Source of the DNA: Chelydra serpentina
Lineage: Eukaryota > Chordata > Testudines > Chelydridae
NCBI GenBank assembly: GCA_037349315.1
Contig: JBAIAC010000027.1
Location: 23,349,254 to 23,413,253 of the forward strand
Reading direction: 5' to 3'
Length of the DNA: 64,000 nt
A program made the translations under genes and the position numbers. The notes below the pieces were generated by a model, which was not told the DNA's origin, searched no databases, and saw only the letters and a list, made by a program, of their open reading frames with translations. Position 1 is the first letter of the stretch, and each line of letters opens with the position of its first letter. Positions 42,714-54,063 of this stretch are shown one piece after another.

Positions 42714-45373
42714 CACCCTCTTCCTGAACTTACTGCCAGAGACTTGGACACTGTCCATGGCGGAGGCAGTACACATAAAGCCCCTGTTTGTCTTTGGTCA
42801 CACCCCTTTTCAGTACCGACACACCACATGGTGTCATTCGTAATGGTTTTAGCAAAATGCGAGGTTCCTGGTCCCCGGGCGCCTGAAAATGGGTTGGGGT
42901 GTAGTATTGCTAACAGGATACAGATAGCAATACCTGTTAAGGCGTAGGAACCTCGGCATTTAGCTCTCAGTGCCATGAGGCGGCGTGCCTCAGTTTCCCC
43001 TTTCACACAGCAGCCTGGGCCTGTTATGCTTTTGCTGTTGTGCCAAGCTTCCAGCCGGTTACCCGATACAGGCCGACAGGTAACATGCTTGTACGACCGT
43101 GAGGTCACCATCTCAAGCATGTACAACAGTTTTTCCCACCTATCAGGTATGTTCCCCATCTTGAAAGGGTTGACCCTCAGTGTTAACTCCTTTGTTATAA
43201 CCCACAGATGAAGTAGGGAAAGACACAGGATTACCCACCCGTCTGTGTATCCTGGTAGGCACTCTGATTCAGATTCTTCTGCCTCTTTGGAGCAGGCTTC
43301 TGAATCAGGCATGGGTTTGAGGTTCTGGCAAGGAAAGGGTGTACTGCAACCCGGCCTGCCCTCGGCCCCTCCCTCTGGAATTTCTCTGGGCTGGTTCCCA
43401 TCCCCTTGTGTGGCTTCACCCATGCAGAGACTCGCTCCCTTCTGCTTTGAAGAGAGAGGTTTAGCCCCTACCCGTGTAGCAAGAACAACCTCTTTCTTGG
43501 ACACCCCAGTATCTGTTCCCAACAGGTCAGCTGGACGGACTCCCCCCTCCAGGAGGTCTGACCCCCAGCTTTCCCTTCTAACCTGATCCGCAGGAGAGGG
43601 GCCTGGCATCTGAAATGCAGACTTTTCACCCTCCTCCTGGGCAAGATCCTCCTGACAAAAGGTTGGCGGGCTCTCCGGCCCCCCCTCACCTTCCCTCCCT
43701 GGGCCTCTATCTGGGCCAGACACTCCCGTGTCCCCCCAAAGAGAAGGTGACCCTGGTCCAGCTGTGGGCTCCCAGCTGCAAGCTAAGATAGACCCTTCAG
43801 TGGCCTGCAAAATTCCCCCCTTGCTATGAGGTAGAACATTCCCCTCCCCCGGGGAGATGATTACAGGACAGGAACTGGCCACAGCCACCCCTGCCGCCAC
43901 AGCTGCAGTCCCTGTGACTTCGCCCCCCGCTCTGGGGTTTTCAGCACCAGGTTCCTGCTTGCTGCCACCCAGCCCTGGGACAGATTCTGCCACAGCAAAG
44001 AAATCATTTCCCAGTAGAAACGGTGCAAAATTGCGTGACACTGTTGCCACAGTTAGCCTAGCCTGCAAGTTTTCCATTTGCATGTATACTTTTGCCAAAG
44101 GTGCAATGACTTTGTAGCCACCCACCAGCTCCAATTCTGCCACTTTACCCGGCAACCAATCCTTCTCTTGGATCAGGTCCCTCCTGACTATAGAAATTTC
44201 AGCACCTGTATCTCTCAACCCAGTGATTACCTTCCCATTCAGTCTAACAGCATGCACATGCTCACTGCTTGGTGGTGTAGAAGTCAACTTCACAAACCCT
44301 GTGTGGAAAGAGGCAGCAGCTTCATGGGCCGCTTGATGCCTGTTTTCACTCAGCAGGGGACACTTATCTCTCAGGTGCTTGGTGGACTTACATTGATAGC
44401 ACCTCCTGGGCTCCTCCGATTGTACAGGGAATTTGGGACGAGTACTAGGGGAATGGGGAGGTGAGCGCCCAGCCTCCTTTTTCCCAGGGGTAACACGGTG
44501 ACTCTGTTTTCCTTCGACCCTGTACCCCTCTGCCAGTGGTTTATGCTTAATTGCAGCTTGCGCCTGCTCATAAGAGTCTGCAAACCCAGCTAGTTCATTA
44601 ACTGCTTTTACCTGTTTGTCCCACAAGTACTGTTTGACATCATCACTGCACATATTCAGGAATTGTTCCTGAGCAACCAAATCACACATCCCTTCAAAGC
44701 TTGTAATGTCTCTTCCCCTCACCCACTTATCCACCAGAACTGTCATTTCATTTGCATAAGCCACATTACTTAATCCATCTCCTCTCTTAAGACTCCTGAA
44801 TTTAACCCTGTAGGTTTCAGGTGTAACCTGAAACTTTTTCAAAACCAGTTCCTTAAATTTACCATAATTGGAGGCATCCCCAATGGGCATCTTATTGAAT
44901 ATGTCCAGAGCTCTGCCAGTCAATTTGGCTATCAAGGTGGTCATTTTTTGATCTTCAGGGATCGCATGGAGGGAGCACAGTCTCTCGAAGGTGATAAAAT
45001 GTTCGGCTATATCCTTGGATTCATCATACTGGGGGCATAGACGCTCCCATTTGGGGATTTTTGGGGAAGCGGAGCCGGCAGCTGAAGGGTTTCGACTCTT
45101 CAACTCTGCGATGGCAAGTTCATGCTTCTGGGCCTCCATAGCTCTCTTGTGGGCCACCTCCTCCCTGATTCTTTCTGCTTCCATAGCTCTCTGGTGGGCC
45201 AGCTCCTCTGCTTCCATAGCTCTCTTGTGGGCCGCCTCCTCCCTGATTCTTTCTACTTCCATAGCTCTCTTGTGGGCCGCCTCCTCCCTGATTCTTTCTG
45301 CTTCCATAGCTCTCTTGTGGGCCAGCTCCTCTGCTTCCATAGCTCTCTTGTGGGCCAGCTCCTCTGCTTCCAT
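42431..45373 (-). CDS. gag-pro: Antisense Gag-protease ORF, 980 codons
   Basis: Same length and domain order as 1317-4259, with the full set of coiled-coil repeats. Substitutions include CYQCKSTKHLRDKC in the zinc knuckle, which keeps the CX2CX4HX4C spacing, and AVNELAGF for AVSELAGF. DTGA is intact. The last third again reads linker and antisense LTR. Here the host minus-strand element and its true 3' LTR (36969-38105) are in view, so the natural linker was severed from its LTR by the inner element. Confidence 0.77.
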   Translation of the reverse strand: MEAEELAHKRAMEAEELAHKRAMEAERIREEAAHKRAMEVERIREEAAHKRAMEAEELAHQRAMEAERIREEVAHKRAMEAQKHELAIAELKSRNPSAAGSASPKIPKWERLCPQYDESKDIAEHFITFERLCSLHAIPEDQKMTTLIAKLTGRALDIFNKMPIGDASNYGKFKELVLKKFQVTPETYRVKFRSLKRGDGLSNVAYANEMTVLVDKWVRGRDITSFEGMCDLVAQEQFLNMCSDDVKQYLWDKQVKAVNELAGFADSYEQAQAAIKHKPLAEGYRVEGKQSHRVTPGKKEAGRSPPHSPSTRPKFPVQSEEPRRCYQCKSTKHLRDKCPLLSENRHQAAHEAAASFHTGFVKLTSTPPSSEHVHAVRLNGKVITGLRDTGAEISIVRRDLIQEKDWLPGKVAELELVGGYKVIAPLAKVYMQMENLQARLTVATVSRNFAPFLLGNDFFAVAESVPGLGGSKQEPGAENPRAGGEVTGTAAVAAGVAVASSCPVIISPGEGNVLPHSKGGILQATEGSILACSWEPTAGPGSPSLWGDTGVSGPDRGPGREGEGGPESPPTFCQEDLAQEEGEKSAFQMPGPSPADQVRRESWGSDLLEGGVRPADLLGTDTGVSKKEVVLATRVGAKPLSSKQKGASLCMGEATQGDGNQPREIPEGGAEGRPGCSTPFPCQNLKPMPDSEACSKEAEESESECLPGYTDGWVILCLSLLHLWVITKELTLRVNPFKMGNIPDRWEKLLYMLEMVTSRSYKHVTCRPVSGNRLEAWHNSKSITGPGCCVKGETEARRLMALRAKCRGSYALTGIAICILLAILHPNPFSGARGPGTSHFAKTITNDTMWCVGTEKGCDQRQTGALCVLPPPWTVSKSLAVSSGRGCVTEYRGVRPCTPLPRIHWESQPASRTEGLLEMPGTQPNQSLSVHPGPLSRVLPGGRELRPQPGAPCISPHSSKRGREARPCLPLSPLPRPAPN
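42714..42718. repeat. Target-site duplication CACCC, right
   Basis: Partner of 38104-38108. The following CTCTTCC completes the minus-strand purine tract (42716-42724). Confidence 0.82.
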
Positions 45374-45452
45374 AGCTCTCTTGTGGGCCTCCTCAGCTCT
45401 CTTGTGGGCTTCTGTCTCTGCACTAATTTCCAGCGTACGTCACACCGTCACA

Positions 45453-45900
45453 GTCCCCCTCTCTGATCAGCTAACCCCTGCCCAGCAAGCTGAGATCAGA
45501 GGGGTGCTGCATCTGTACCGGCAGCTGTTTTCCAACCAGCCTGGACGCACTAATCTGACCATCCACCGGGTGCAGACAGGAGCGCACCAACCTATAAGAT
45601 GCTCCCCCTTCCGAGTCACAGGGAAGACAGCTCGGGACCTGGAAAGAGAGGTCAAGGACATGCTGGCTTTGGGGGTGATCTAGCCGTCATCCAGCCCTTG
45701 GGCCTCCCCAGTGGTGCTGGTCCCCAAAAGGGATGGGTTGATCCGGTTCTGTGTGGACTATCGGAAGCTCAATACCATCACTGTATCTGATGCCTACCCC
45801 ATGCCCCGGCCGGACGAGCTCCTAGACAAGCTGGGAGGGGCTCGGTACCTTACCACCATGGATTTTACAAAGGGCTACTGGCAAGTGCCACTGGATGCAG
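45453..45900 (+). pseudogene. pol: RT N-terminal fragment ending at the duplication joint
   Basis: It begins with the right GTCCC target duplication (45453-45457). It reads PLSDQLTPAQQAEIRG to KGYWQVPLDA with the shared TAG at 45681-45683, then GCAG and integrase sequence. It corresponds to 4339-4786. Confidence 0.8.
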
Positions 45901-45901
45901 G

Positions 45902-46919
45902 ATGGGGGTCCCCAGCGAGGTCTTTACAGATCAGGGATCCGAGGTCATCTCAGCCCGGTTCCGGGGCGTGTGGGAGAAAGGTGGGGTCTGGCCCACCTGG
46001 GCCTCTGCATATCACCCTCAGTCCAACGGGCTGGTGGAAAGAGTTCAGGGGACCGTGAGGATGATGCTGAGGACTTGCATAAATCAGCATCCACAGGACT
46101 GGGACAAGTACCTGCCCCACCGATGGCACAGGGAAGTGCCCCAGGAATCACCAGGGGGCTTCCTTTTCAAGCTGTGGTATGGGAGGAGAGTAAGGGGACC
46201 CCTAGAACCGGTAAGGGACAATTGGGAGAAGAAGGGGGAAGACCCCCTGATGGATCTCTCCCCTGAGATGGGAGCCCATCCTCCCATCAGGTGTCCCCCG
46301 TTCAGAGTAACTGGGAAAAGAGCCCAGAACCTGGAGAGAGAGCCCAAGGACAGTCTGGCTTTAAAGGTGAACCAGTCATTCAGCAGCCCAGGGCTGGCCA
46401 AGGGGAGGCGATCAGAGATTGGCCTGATCCCCAGACCAAGAAACAGGTCCAGGCCTTTAGCGGGATGGCGGGGTACCACCAGAGGTTTGTACCCCCCTTT
46501 AGCTCCCTAGCTGCCCCCATCACAGAGCTAGGTAAGAAGAGGAAGCCAGACGAGGCAGTCTGGACCGAGCAGGGCCAGAGGGCTCTCTGTGCGCTGAAGG
46601 AGGCTCTAATCCAGGGCCCTATAGATCGAGTAAACCCAGACGGGGCCAAGCCCTGTACAGTGTTCACCGAAGCCTCAGACACAGGGCTGGGCGCGGTGCT
46701 GACGCAGGCCTATGCGAAGCGGGGGAGACACCCCATCGGGTATCTGAGCAAGGAGCTGCTGCCCTGGAGGCAGAACGGTCAAGCCATAGAGAGCGAATGC
46801 CTGGCCATGGGGCAGGCCTTTAAGACGCAGCAGCCGGATCTATTTGGGTGGCGCTTTACAGTGTATATTCACCACTTCGCCCCGACGTGGCTGCATCCAG
46901 AAAAAGGGGCCGATGCCTA
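45902..46919 (+). pseudogene. pol: Chimeric integrase-RT-RNase H remnant, further broken
   Basis: Same make-up as 4788-5975, plus a one-base loss near 46402 that shifts the frame (first frame stops at 46510; the second, 46291-46919, carries RNase H-like sequence). GAG to TAG at 46917-46919 stops the second frame. A FLFKLWYGRR change (P to L) occurs in the integrase tail. TEAS and YIHHFAP defects are shared. Confidence 0.78.
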
Positions 46920-47238
46920 GCGGCTGGTGACACAGACACGTGGTCAGAGAGGGGACCAGATCAAGAGGGAGGCTCTTAACCAAGAGAGCCCGAACTACAG
47001 CCCTCCAGACTGGAGCGCTGGGAAAAGACCTGATCTCAGCTTGAACACCAGGGGTTTTGGGATGGGAAAAGGGCACGGGCCGCATAAACCTTCCCACATG
47101 CGGCCTGCGGGTGCCATCCAGCCCACCCGACCTAAGGGAGCTCGTCGAACTGTAACGGCCTGGTGTGACCGGGTTCGAACTTCCCCAGGTCACTAGCTAA
47201 AGTGACCCCGCTCAGTTCGGTCTCGAAGGGGGGAGAGA

Positions 47239-47730
47239 TGTGATGGAGTAGAGAGGGAGATGGATCTGACCTGGGAGGCTGCATTGGGACAGTCTGCATT
47301 GGAAATGCGAGACTTTACCTGAGGCTGTAACATGAGCCAGGACGGGGGTTGGGAGGTGACACCTTTGGCTGGGAGAATGGTAACAGGCTAGAGGAGGGGC
47401 CCCGGGGGAGGGGAAGAGAGGCTGCTGGAGGGTTTGGCTTTTTGGTTTCAGTTTGGGGCTGGCCGGGGAAGAGGGGAGAGAGGCAGACAGGGTCTGGCCT
47501 CCCTGCCCCGTTTGGAGCTGTGGGGCGAAATGCAGGGAGCCCCAGGCTGGGGTCTAAGCTCCCTGCCCCCCGGAAGGACCCGACTGAGGGGTCCTGGATG
47601 TACTGACAAGCTCTGGTTGGGCTGTGTTCCTGGCATCTCTAATAAACCTTCTGTTCTACTGGCTGGCTGAGACTCCCAGTGAATCCGGGGAAGAGGGGTG
47701 CAGGGCCGGACTCCCCTATACTCCGTGACA
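47239..47730 (+). repeat. Gmr1-like LTR, type I (492 bp)
   Basis: TGTGATGG...GTGACA with purine tract 47226-47238. It lacks the same 4 bases as 1108-1599. Confidence 0.88.
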
Positions 47731-50391
47731 CACCCTCTTTCTGAACTTACTGCCAGAGACTTGGACACTGTCCATGGCGGAGGCAGTACACATAAAGCCC
47801 CTGTTTGTCTTTGGTCACACCCCTTTTCAGTACCGACACACCACATGGTGTCATTCGTAATGGTTTTAGCAAAATGCGAGGTTCCTGGTTCCCGGGCGCC
47901 TGAAAATGGGTTGGGGTGTAGTATTGCTAACAGGATACAGATAGCAATACCTGTTAAGGCGTAGGAACCTCGGCATTTAGCTCTCAGTGCCATGAGGCGG
48001 CGTGCCTCAGTTTCCCCTTTCACACAGCAGCCTGGGCCTGTTATGCTTTTGCTGTTGTGCCAAGCTTCCAGCCGGTTACCCGATACAGGCCGACAGGTAA
48101 CATGCTTGTACGACCGTGAGGTCACCATCTCAAGCATGTACAACAGTTTTTCCCACCTATCAGGTATGTTCCCCATCTTGAAAGGGTTGACCCTCAGTGT
48201 TAACTCCTTTGTTATAACCCACAGATGAAGTAGGGAAAGACACAGGATTACCCACCCGTCTGTGTATCCTGGTAGGCACTCTGATTCAGATTCTTCTGCC
48301 TCTTTGGAGCAGGCTTCTGAATCAGGCATGGGTTTGAGGTTCTGGCAAGGAAAGGGTGTACTGCAACCCGGCCTGCCCTCGGCCCCTCCCTCTGGAATTT
48401 CTCTGGGCTGGTTCCCATCCCCTTGTGTGGCTTCACCCATGCAGAGACTCGCTCCCTTCTGCTTTGAAGAGAGAGGTTTAGCCCCTACCCGTGTAGCAAG
48501 AACAACCTCTTTCTTGGACACCCCAGTATCTGTTCCCAACAGGTCAGCTGGACGGACTCCCCCCTCCAGGAGGTCTGACCCCCAGCTTTCCCTTCTAACC
48601 TGATCCGCAGGAGAGGGGCCTGGCATCTGAAATGCAGACTTTTCACCCTCCTCCTGGGCAAGAGCCTCCTGACAAAAGGTTGGCGGGCTCTCCGGCCCCC
48701 CCTCACCTTCCCTCCCTGGGCCTCTATCTGGGCCAGACACTCCCGTGTCCCCCCAAAGAGAAGGTGACCCTGGTCCAGCTGTGGGCTCCCAGCTGCAAGC
48801 TAAGATAGACCCTTCAGTGGCCTGCAAAATTCCCCCCTTGCTATGAGGTAGAACATTCCCCTCCCCCGGGGAGATGATTACAGGACAGGAACTGGCCACA
48901 GCCACCCCTGCCGCCACAGCTGCAGTCCCTGTGACTTCGCCCCCCCGCTATGGGGTTTTCAGCACCAGGTTCCTGCTTGCTGCCACCCAGCCCTGGGACA
49001 GATTCTGCCACAGCAAAGAAATCATTTCCCAGTAGATACGGTGCAAAATTGCGTGACACTGTTGCCACAGTTAGCTTAGCCTGCAAGTTTTCCATTTGCA
49101 TGTGTACTTTTGCCAAAGGTGCAATGACTTTGTAGCCACCCACCAGCTCCAATTCTGCCACTTTACCCGGCAACCAATCCTTCTCTTGGATCAGGTCCCT
49201 CCTGACTATAGAAATTTCAGCACCTGTATCTCTCAACCCAGTGATTACCTTCCCATTCAGTCTAACAGCATGCACATGCTCACTGCTTGGTGGTGTAGAA
49301 GTCAACTTCACAAACCCTGTGTGGAAAGAGGCAGCAGCTTCATGGGCCGCTTGATGCCTGTTTTCACTCAGCAGGGGACACTTATCTCTCAGGTGCTCGG
49401 TGGACTTACATCGATAGCACCTCCTGGGCTCCTCCGATTGTACAGGGAATTTGGGACGAGTACTAGGGGAATGGGGAGGTGAGCGCCCAGCCTCCTTTTT
49501 CCCAGGGGTAACACGGTGACTCTGTTTTCCTTCGACCCTGTACCCCTCTGCCAGTGGTTTATGCTTAATTGCAGCTTGCGCCTGCTCATAAGAGTCTGCA
49601 AACCCAGCTAGTTCACTAACTGCTTTTACCTGTTTGTCCCACAAGTACTGTTTGACATCATCACTGCACATATTCAGGAATTGTTCCTGAGCAACCAAAT
49701 CACACATCCCTTCAAAGCTTGTAATGTCTCTTCCCCTCACCCACTTATCTACCAGAACTGTCATTTCATTTGCATAAGGCACATTACTTAATCCATCTCC
49801 TCTCTTAAGACTCCTAAATTTAACCCTGTAGGTTTCAGGTGTAACCTGAAACTTTTTCAAAACCAGTTCCTTAAATTTACCATAATTGGAGGCATCCCCA
49901 ATGGGCATCTTATTGAATATGTCCAGAGCTCTGCCAGTCAATTTGGCTATCAAGGTGGTCATTTTTTGATCTTCAGGGATCGCATGGAGGGAGCACAGTC
50001 TCTCGAAGGTGATAAAATGTTCGGCTATATCCTTGGATTCATCATACTGGGGGCATAGACGCTCCCATTTGGGGATTTTTGGGGAAGCGGAGCCGGCAGC
50101 TGAAGGGTTTCGACTCTTCAACTCTGCGATGGCCAGTTCATGCTTCTGGGCCTCCATAGCTCTCTTGTGGGCCGCCTCCTCCCTGATTCTTTCTGCTTCC
50201 ATAGCTCTCTGGTGGGCCAGCTCCTCTGCTTCCATAGCTCTCTTGTGGGCCGCCTCCTCCCTGATTCTTTCTACTTCCATAGCTCTCTTGTGGGCCGCCT
50301 CCTCCCTGATTCTTTCTGCTTCCATAGCTCTCTTGTGGGCCAGCTCCTCTGCTTCCATAGCTCTCTTGTGGGCCAGCTCCTCTGCTTCCAT
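47448..50391 (-). pseudogene. gag-pro: Antisense Gag-protease, frameshifted
   Basis: Full coiled-coil, capsid, knuckle and DTGA protease are read from 50391 down to about 48950. A C-run lengthened by one base (seven C near 48940-48947 against six in other copies) shifts the frame, and the upstream frame stops at 48841. The linker and antisense LTR continue in another frame from 48917 to 47448. This is the only one of the four copies with the frame broken. VPYANEM replaces VAYANEM in the capsid. Confidence 0.82.
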
Positions 50392-50470
50392 AGCTCTCTT
50401 GTGGGCCTCCTCAGCTCTCTTGTGGGCTTCTGTCTCTGCACTAATTTCCAGCGTACGTCACACCGTCACA

Positions 50471-51358
50471 GTCCCCCTCTCTGATCAGCTAACCCCTGCC
50501 CAGCAAGCTGAGATCAGAGGGGTGCTGCATCTGTACCGGCAGCTGTTTTCCAACCAGCCTGGACGCACTAATCTGACCATCCACCGGGTGCAGACAGGAG
50601 CGCACCAACCTATAAGATGCTCCCCCTTCCGAGTCACAGGGAAGACAGCTCGGGACCTGGAAAGAGAGGTCAAGGACATGCTGGCTTTGGGGGTGATCTA
50701 GCCGTCATCCAGCCCTTGGGCCTCCCCAGTGGTGCTGGTCCCCAAAAGGGATGGGTTGATCCGGTTCTGTGTGGACTATCGGAAGCTCAATACCATCACT
50801 GTATCTGATGCCTACCCCATGCCCCGGCCGGACGAGCTCCTAGACAAGCTGGGAGGGGCTCGGTACCTTACCACCATGGATTTTACAAAGGGCTACAGGC
50901 AAGTGCCACTGGATGCAGATGCCCGGCTGAAATCTGCCTTCATTACCCCTCTGGGGCTCTATGAATTCCTGACCCTGCCTTTCGGCCTCAAGGGAGCGCC
51001 AGCCACCTTCCAGCGCCTGGTGGATCAGCTACTGAAGGGGATGGAGAGTTTTGCTGTGGTGTATATCGATGATATCTGTGTCTTTAGCCAGACCTGGGAG
51101 GACCAGGTGTCCCAAGTTAAACAAGTGCTGGACCGACTCCGGGAGGCTGGGCTGACCATAAAAGCGGAGAAGTGGAAGGTGGGGATGGCTGAAGTGTCCT
51201 ACCTGGGCCACCGGGTGGGGAGCGGCCGCCTAAAGCCAGAACCAGCCAAGGTGGAGGTGATCCGGGACTGGCCCGCTCCCCAAACTAAAAAGCAGGTCCA
51301 GGCCTTTATTGGGATGGCGGGGTACTATCGAAGATTTGTGCCCACTTTAGCGCCATAG
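50471..51358 (+). pseudogene. pol: Gmr1-like reverse transcriptase, W to R change
   Basis: Counterpart of 9206-10093, with YIDD, the shared TAG (50699-50701) and the same frameshift before the RNase H part. The conserved Trp of KGYWQVPLD is Arg here (codon near 50896). It is the RT of the outer element that lies between its protease-integrase half (33672-36968) and its RNase H. Confidence 0.83.
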
Positions 51359-51915
51359 CCACCCCCATGACTGAGGTGGGGTGAGGTAAGAAGGGGAAGC
51401 CAGACAAGGTGGTCTGGACCGAGGAGTGCCAGAGGGCTGTCTGTGCACTGAAGGAGGCTTTGATCAGGGGCCCGGTTCTGGCAAACCCAGACTTTGACAA
51501 GCCCTTTCTGGTGTTCACCGACGCCTCAGACATGGGACTGGGGGCGGTGTTAATGCAGGAGGATGAAACGGGGCAGAGACACCCCATCGTGTATTTAAGC
51601 AAGAAGCTGCTACCCCGAGAGCAGAATTATGAGGCCATCGAGAAGGAATGCTTGGCCATGGTGTGGGCCCTCAAGAAACTAGAGCCAAATCTATTTGGGC
51701 GACACTTCACCGTGTACACCGACCACTCGCCCCTGACCTGGCTACACCAGATAAAAGGGGCCAACGCTAAGCTCCTGCAGGATTACGACATGGACGTGGT
51801 CCATGTGAAAGGAAGTGCCAACCTGATAGCGGATGCGTTGTCCGGGAGAGGGGGCCCTGAACGTCCCCAGGCCACTGGTTAGAGTGACCCCGCTCAGTAC
51901 AGTCTCGAAGAGGGA
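51359..51915 (+). pseudogene. pol: RNase H domain with all four acidic residues
   Basis: The open 157-codon frame from 51409 has TDASDMGLGAVL, KECLAMVWAL, YTDHSPLTWL (Asp where the 10144 copy has Asn) and NLIADALSG. The catalytic set is complete, but the domain is separated from RT by the upstream frameshift. It ends at the purine tract before the LTR. Confidence 0.83.
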
Positions 51916-52350
51916 TGTGACGGAGTAGGGAGCGAGATGGATTTGACCTGGGAGGCTGGCTGCATTGGGAAAGGCTGCATCGGGAATGCGAGACTTTACC
52001 TGAGGCTGTAACATGAGCCAGGACGGGGGTTGGGAGGTGACAGCTTTGGCTGGGAGAATGGTAAAAGGCGAGAGGAGGGACCCCGGGGGAGGGGAAGAGC
52101 CTGCTGGAGGTTTGGCTGTTTTTTTGTCAGTTTGGAGCTGGGTGGTGAAATGCAGGGAGCCCCAGAGCCGGGGTCTAAGCTCCCTGCCCCCCAGAAGGCC
52201 CCAGCTGAGGGGTCCTGGTTATACTTACAAGCTCTGTTTGGACTCTTTCCTGACAACCCAAATAAACCTTCTGTTCTACTGGCTGGCTGAGAGTCACATT
52301 GAATCCCGAGAAGAGGGGTGCAGGACCTGACTCCCCCACACTCCGTGACA
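51916..52350 (+). repeat. Gmr1-like LTR, type II, 3' LTR of outer element (435 bp)
   Basis: TGTGACGGAG...CTCCGTGACA, the most complete type II LTR here and the partner of 31646-32074. Confidence 0.9.
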
Positions 52351-54063
52351 TGCTCACACTCCCCCCTCCCCCACCCTCACCCTCACCCCCACCCCAACAC
52401 TCACCCTCACCCTCACCCCCCCTCACCCCCCCTCACTCCGACCCCTACCTAAACCACCCCCCCACCCCCACCCCCACCCTCACCGTCAACCTCACCAAAA
52501 TCCCCAACCCAACCCACACCCTCACCCTAACCACAATCCCCCACACCCACCCTCACCCTAACCCCACCCCCACTCCTCATCCTCATCCGCACCCTCACCC
52601 TCACCATCACTCCGACCCCCACCCACACACTCACCGTGACCCCCACCCCCAACATCACCATCACCCTCACCCTAACCCCCACCCCCATGCCCACCCTCTC
52701 ACCCATCCTCACCCTCACTTCCACCCCCACCCCCACACCAACACTCACCCTCACCGTCAGCCCCCCACCCACACCCACATCCCCACCCTCACCCTCACCC
52801 CCACCCTCACCCTCACCCCCACCCCCACTCCCACATTCACCCTCACCCTCACCACCACCACAAACCCCACGCTCACTCTCACCCCCACCCCAACCCTCAA
52901 CCTCACCCTCACTCCCACACCCCAACCCCAAACCCACCCTCACCATATCCCTCACCCTCACCCACAACCTCACCCTCACCCTCACTTTCACCGCACCCCC
53001 AACCTCCCCCTCCCCCCCCCCCACGGCCACCCTAACCCTCACTCTCACCCCCACCCTCACCTACACCCTCACCCTGGACCCCACACTCACCCTCACCCTC
53101 AGCCTCACCCTCAATCTCAACCCCACCCCCAACCCCACCCTCACCCTCACCCCACCCCTACCCTCACCCTCACTCTCAAACCCACCCCCACCCTCACCCT
53201 GACCCTCACCCTTGCCCCGACCCTCACCCTTACCCTCACCCTCGACACAACCCCCACCCTCACCCTCGCCCTCACCTCCACCCCCACCCTCACCCACAAC
53301 CTCACACTCACCGGCACCCCAACCCCAACCCTCAACCTCACCCTCACCATCACTCCCACACCCCAACCCCAAACCCACCCTCACCGTATCCCTCACCCTC
53401 ACCCTCACCTTCACCGCACCCCCAACCTCACCCTCCCCCCCCCATGGCCACCCTCACCCTCACTCTGACCCCCACCCTCACCTACACCCTCACCCTGGAC
53501 CCCACACTCACCCTCACCCCACCCCTACCCTCACCCTGACTCTCAAACCCACCCCCACCCTGACCCTCACCCTCGCCACGACCCTCACCCTTACCCTCAC
53601 CCTCAACCTCACCCTCACCTCCACCCCCAAACTCACCCACAACCTCACCCCCAGCCCCACCCCCACCCTCACCCTTACCCCCACCCGTACCCTCAACCTC
53701 ACCCTAAATGCCACCCCCACCCTCACTCTCACCCTCACGCTCACCCTCACACCCAGCCCCACCCCCACCCTCACACTTACCCTGACTCCCAACCCCACCC
53801 AAACACTCACCCTCACCCACACCCACACCCTCACCCACACACTCACCCCCACCCCCACCCGAACCCCAACACTCAACCTCACCCTCACCGTCACTCCCAC
53901 CCCACCCCCAAACCCACCCTCACACTAAGCCTCACCCTCACCCTGACTCCCACCCCCACCCCCAACCTCACCCTCACCTTTACCCCCACCCTCACCATCA
54001 CCCTCCCCCCCACCCCCGCCCTTAACCTCACCCTCACCCACACCCTCCCTCTCACCCCCACCC
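52351..54063. repeat. Telomere-like array, C-rich
   Basis: Copy of 11093-12861, about 56 bp shorter, with small indels of whole repeat units. No gene is seen. Confidence 0.93.

Larger units (their letters stand above)
36969..45452 (-). mobile_element. Minus-strand Gmr1-like element, interrupted and 5'-deleted
   Basis: On the minus strand it runs from an LTR stub (45443-45452), through gag and protease (to 42714) and a purine tract (GGAAGAGGG), to a 3' LTR (38105 down to 36969). Integrase, RT and RNase H are missing between protease and purine tract. A plus-strand element (38109-42713) sits exactly at its purine-tract/LTR border. GTCCC target duplications flank it. Confidence 0.75.
40892..45900 (+). 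repeat. Tandem-duplication unit a (~5.01 kb)
   Basis: It runs from the integrase after GCAG (40888-40891) to GCAG in RT (45897-45900). It contains an LTR and a full antisense gag-pro segment. It is followed without a gap by unit b. Confidence 0.87.
45901..50918 (+). repeat. Tandem-duplication unit b (~5.02 kb)
   Basis: Copy of 40892-45900. After GCAG (50915-50918) normal RT sequence continues, which identifies this as the last unit. Confidence 0.87.
31646..52350 (+). mobile_element. Outer Gmr1-like Ty3/gypsy element, split by nested insertions
   Basis: Type II LTRs bound it (31646-32074 and 51916-52350), with PBS, gag, zinc knuckle, protease, integrase, linker, RT and RNase H in order. Interruptions are a CR1 (35440-36867) and a minus-strand element from 36969. 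The ~5-kb tandem duplication (40892-50918) repeats the minus element's right end and the RT start. The integrase-before-RT order matches the published Gmr1-like group. Both ends abut C-rich array, so it probably inserted into the array. The first ~5 bases of the left LTR are missing, so its target duplication cannot be read. Confidence 0.78.
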
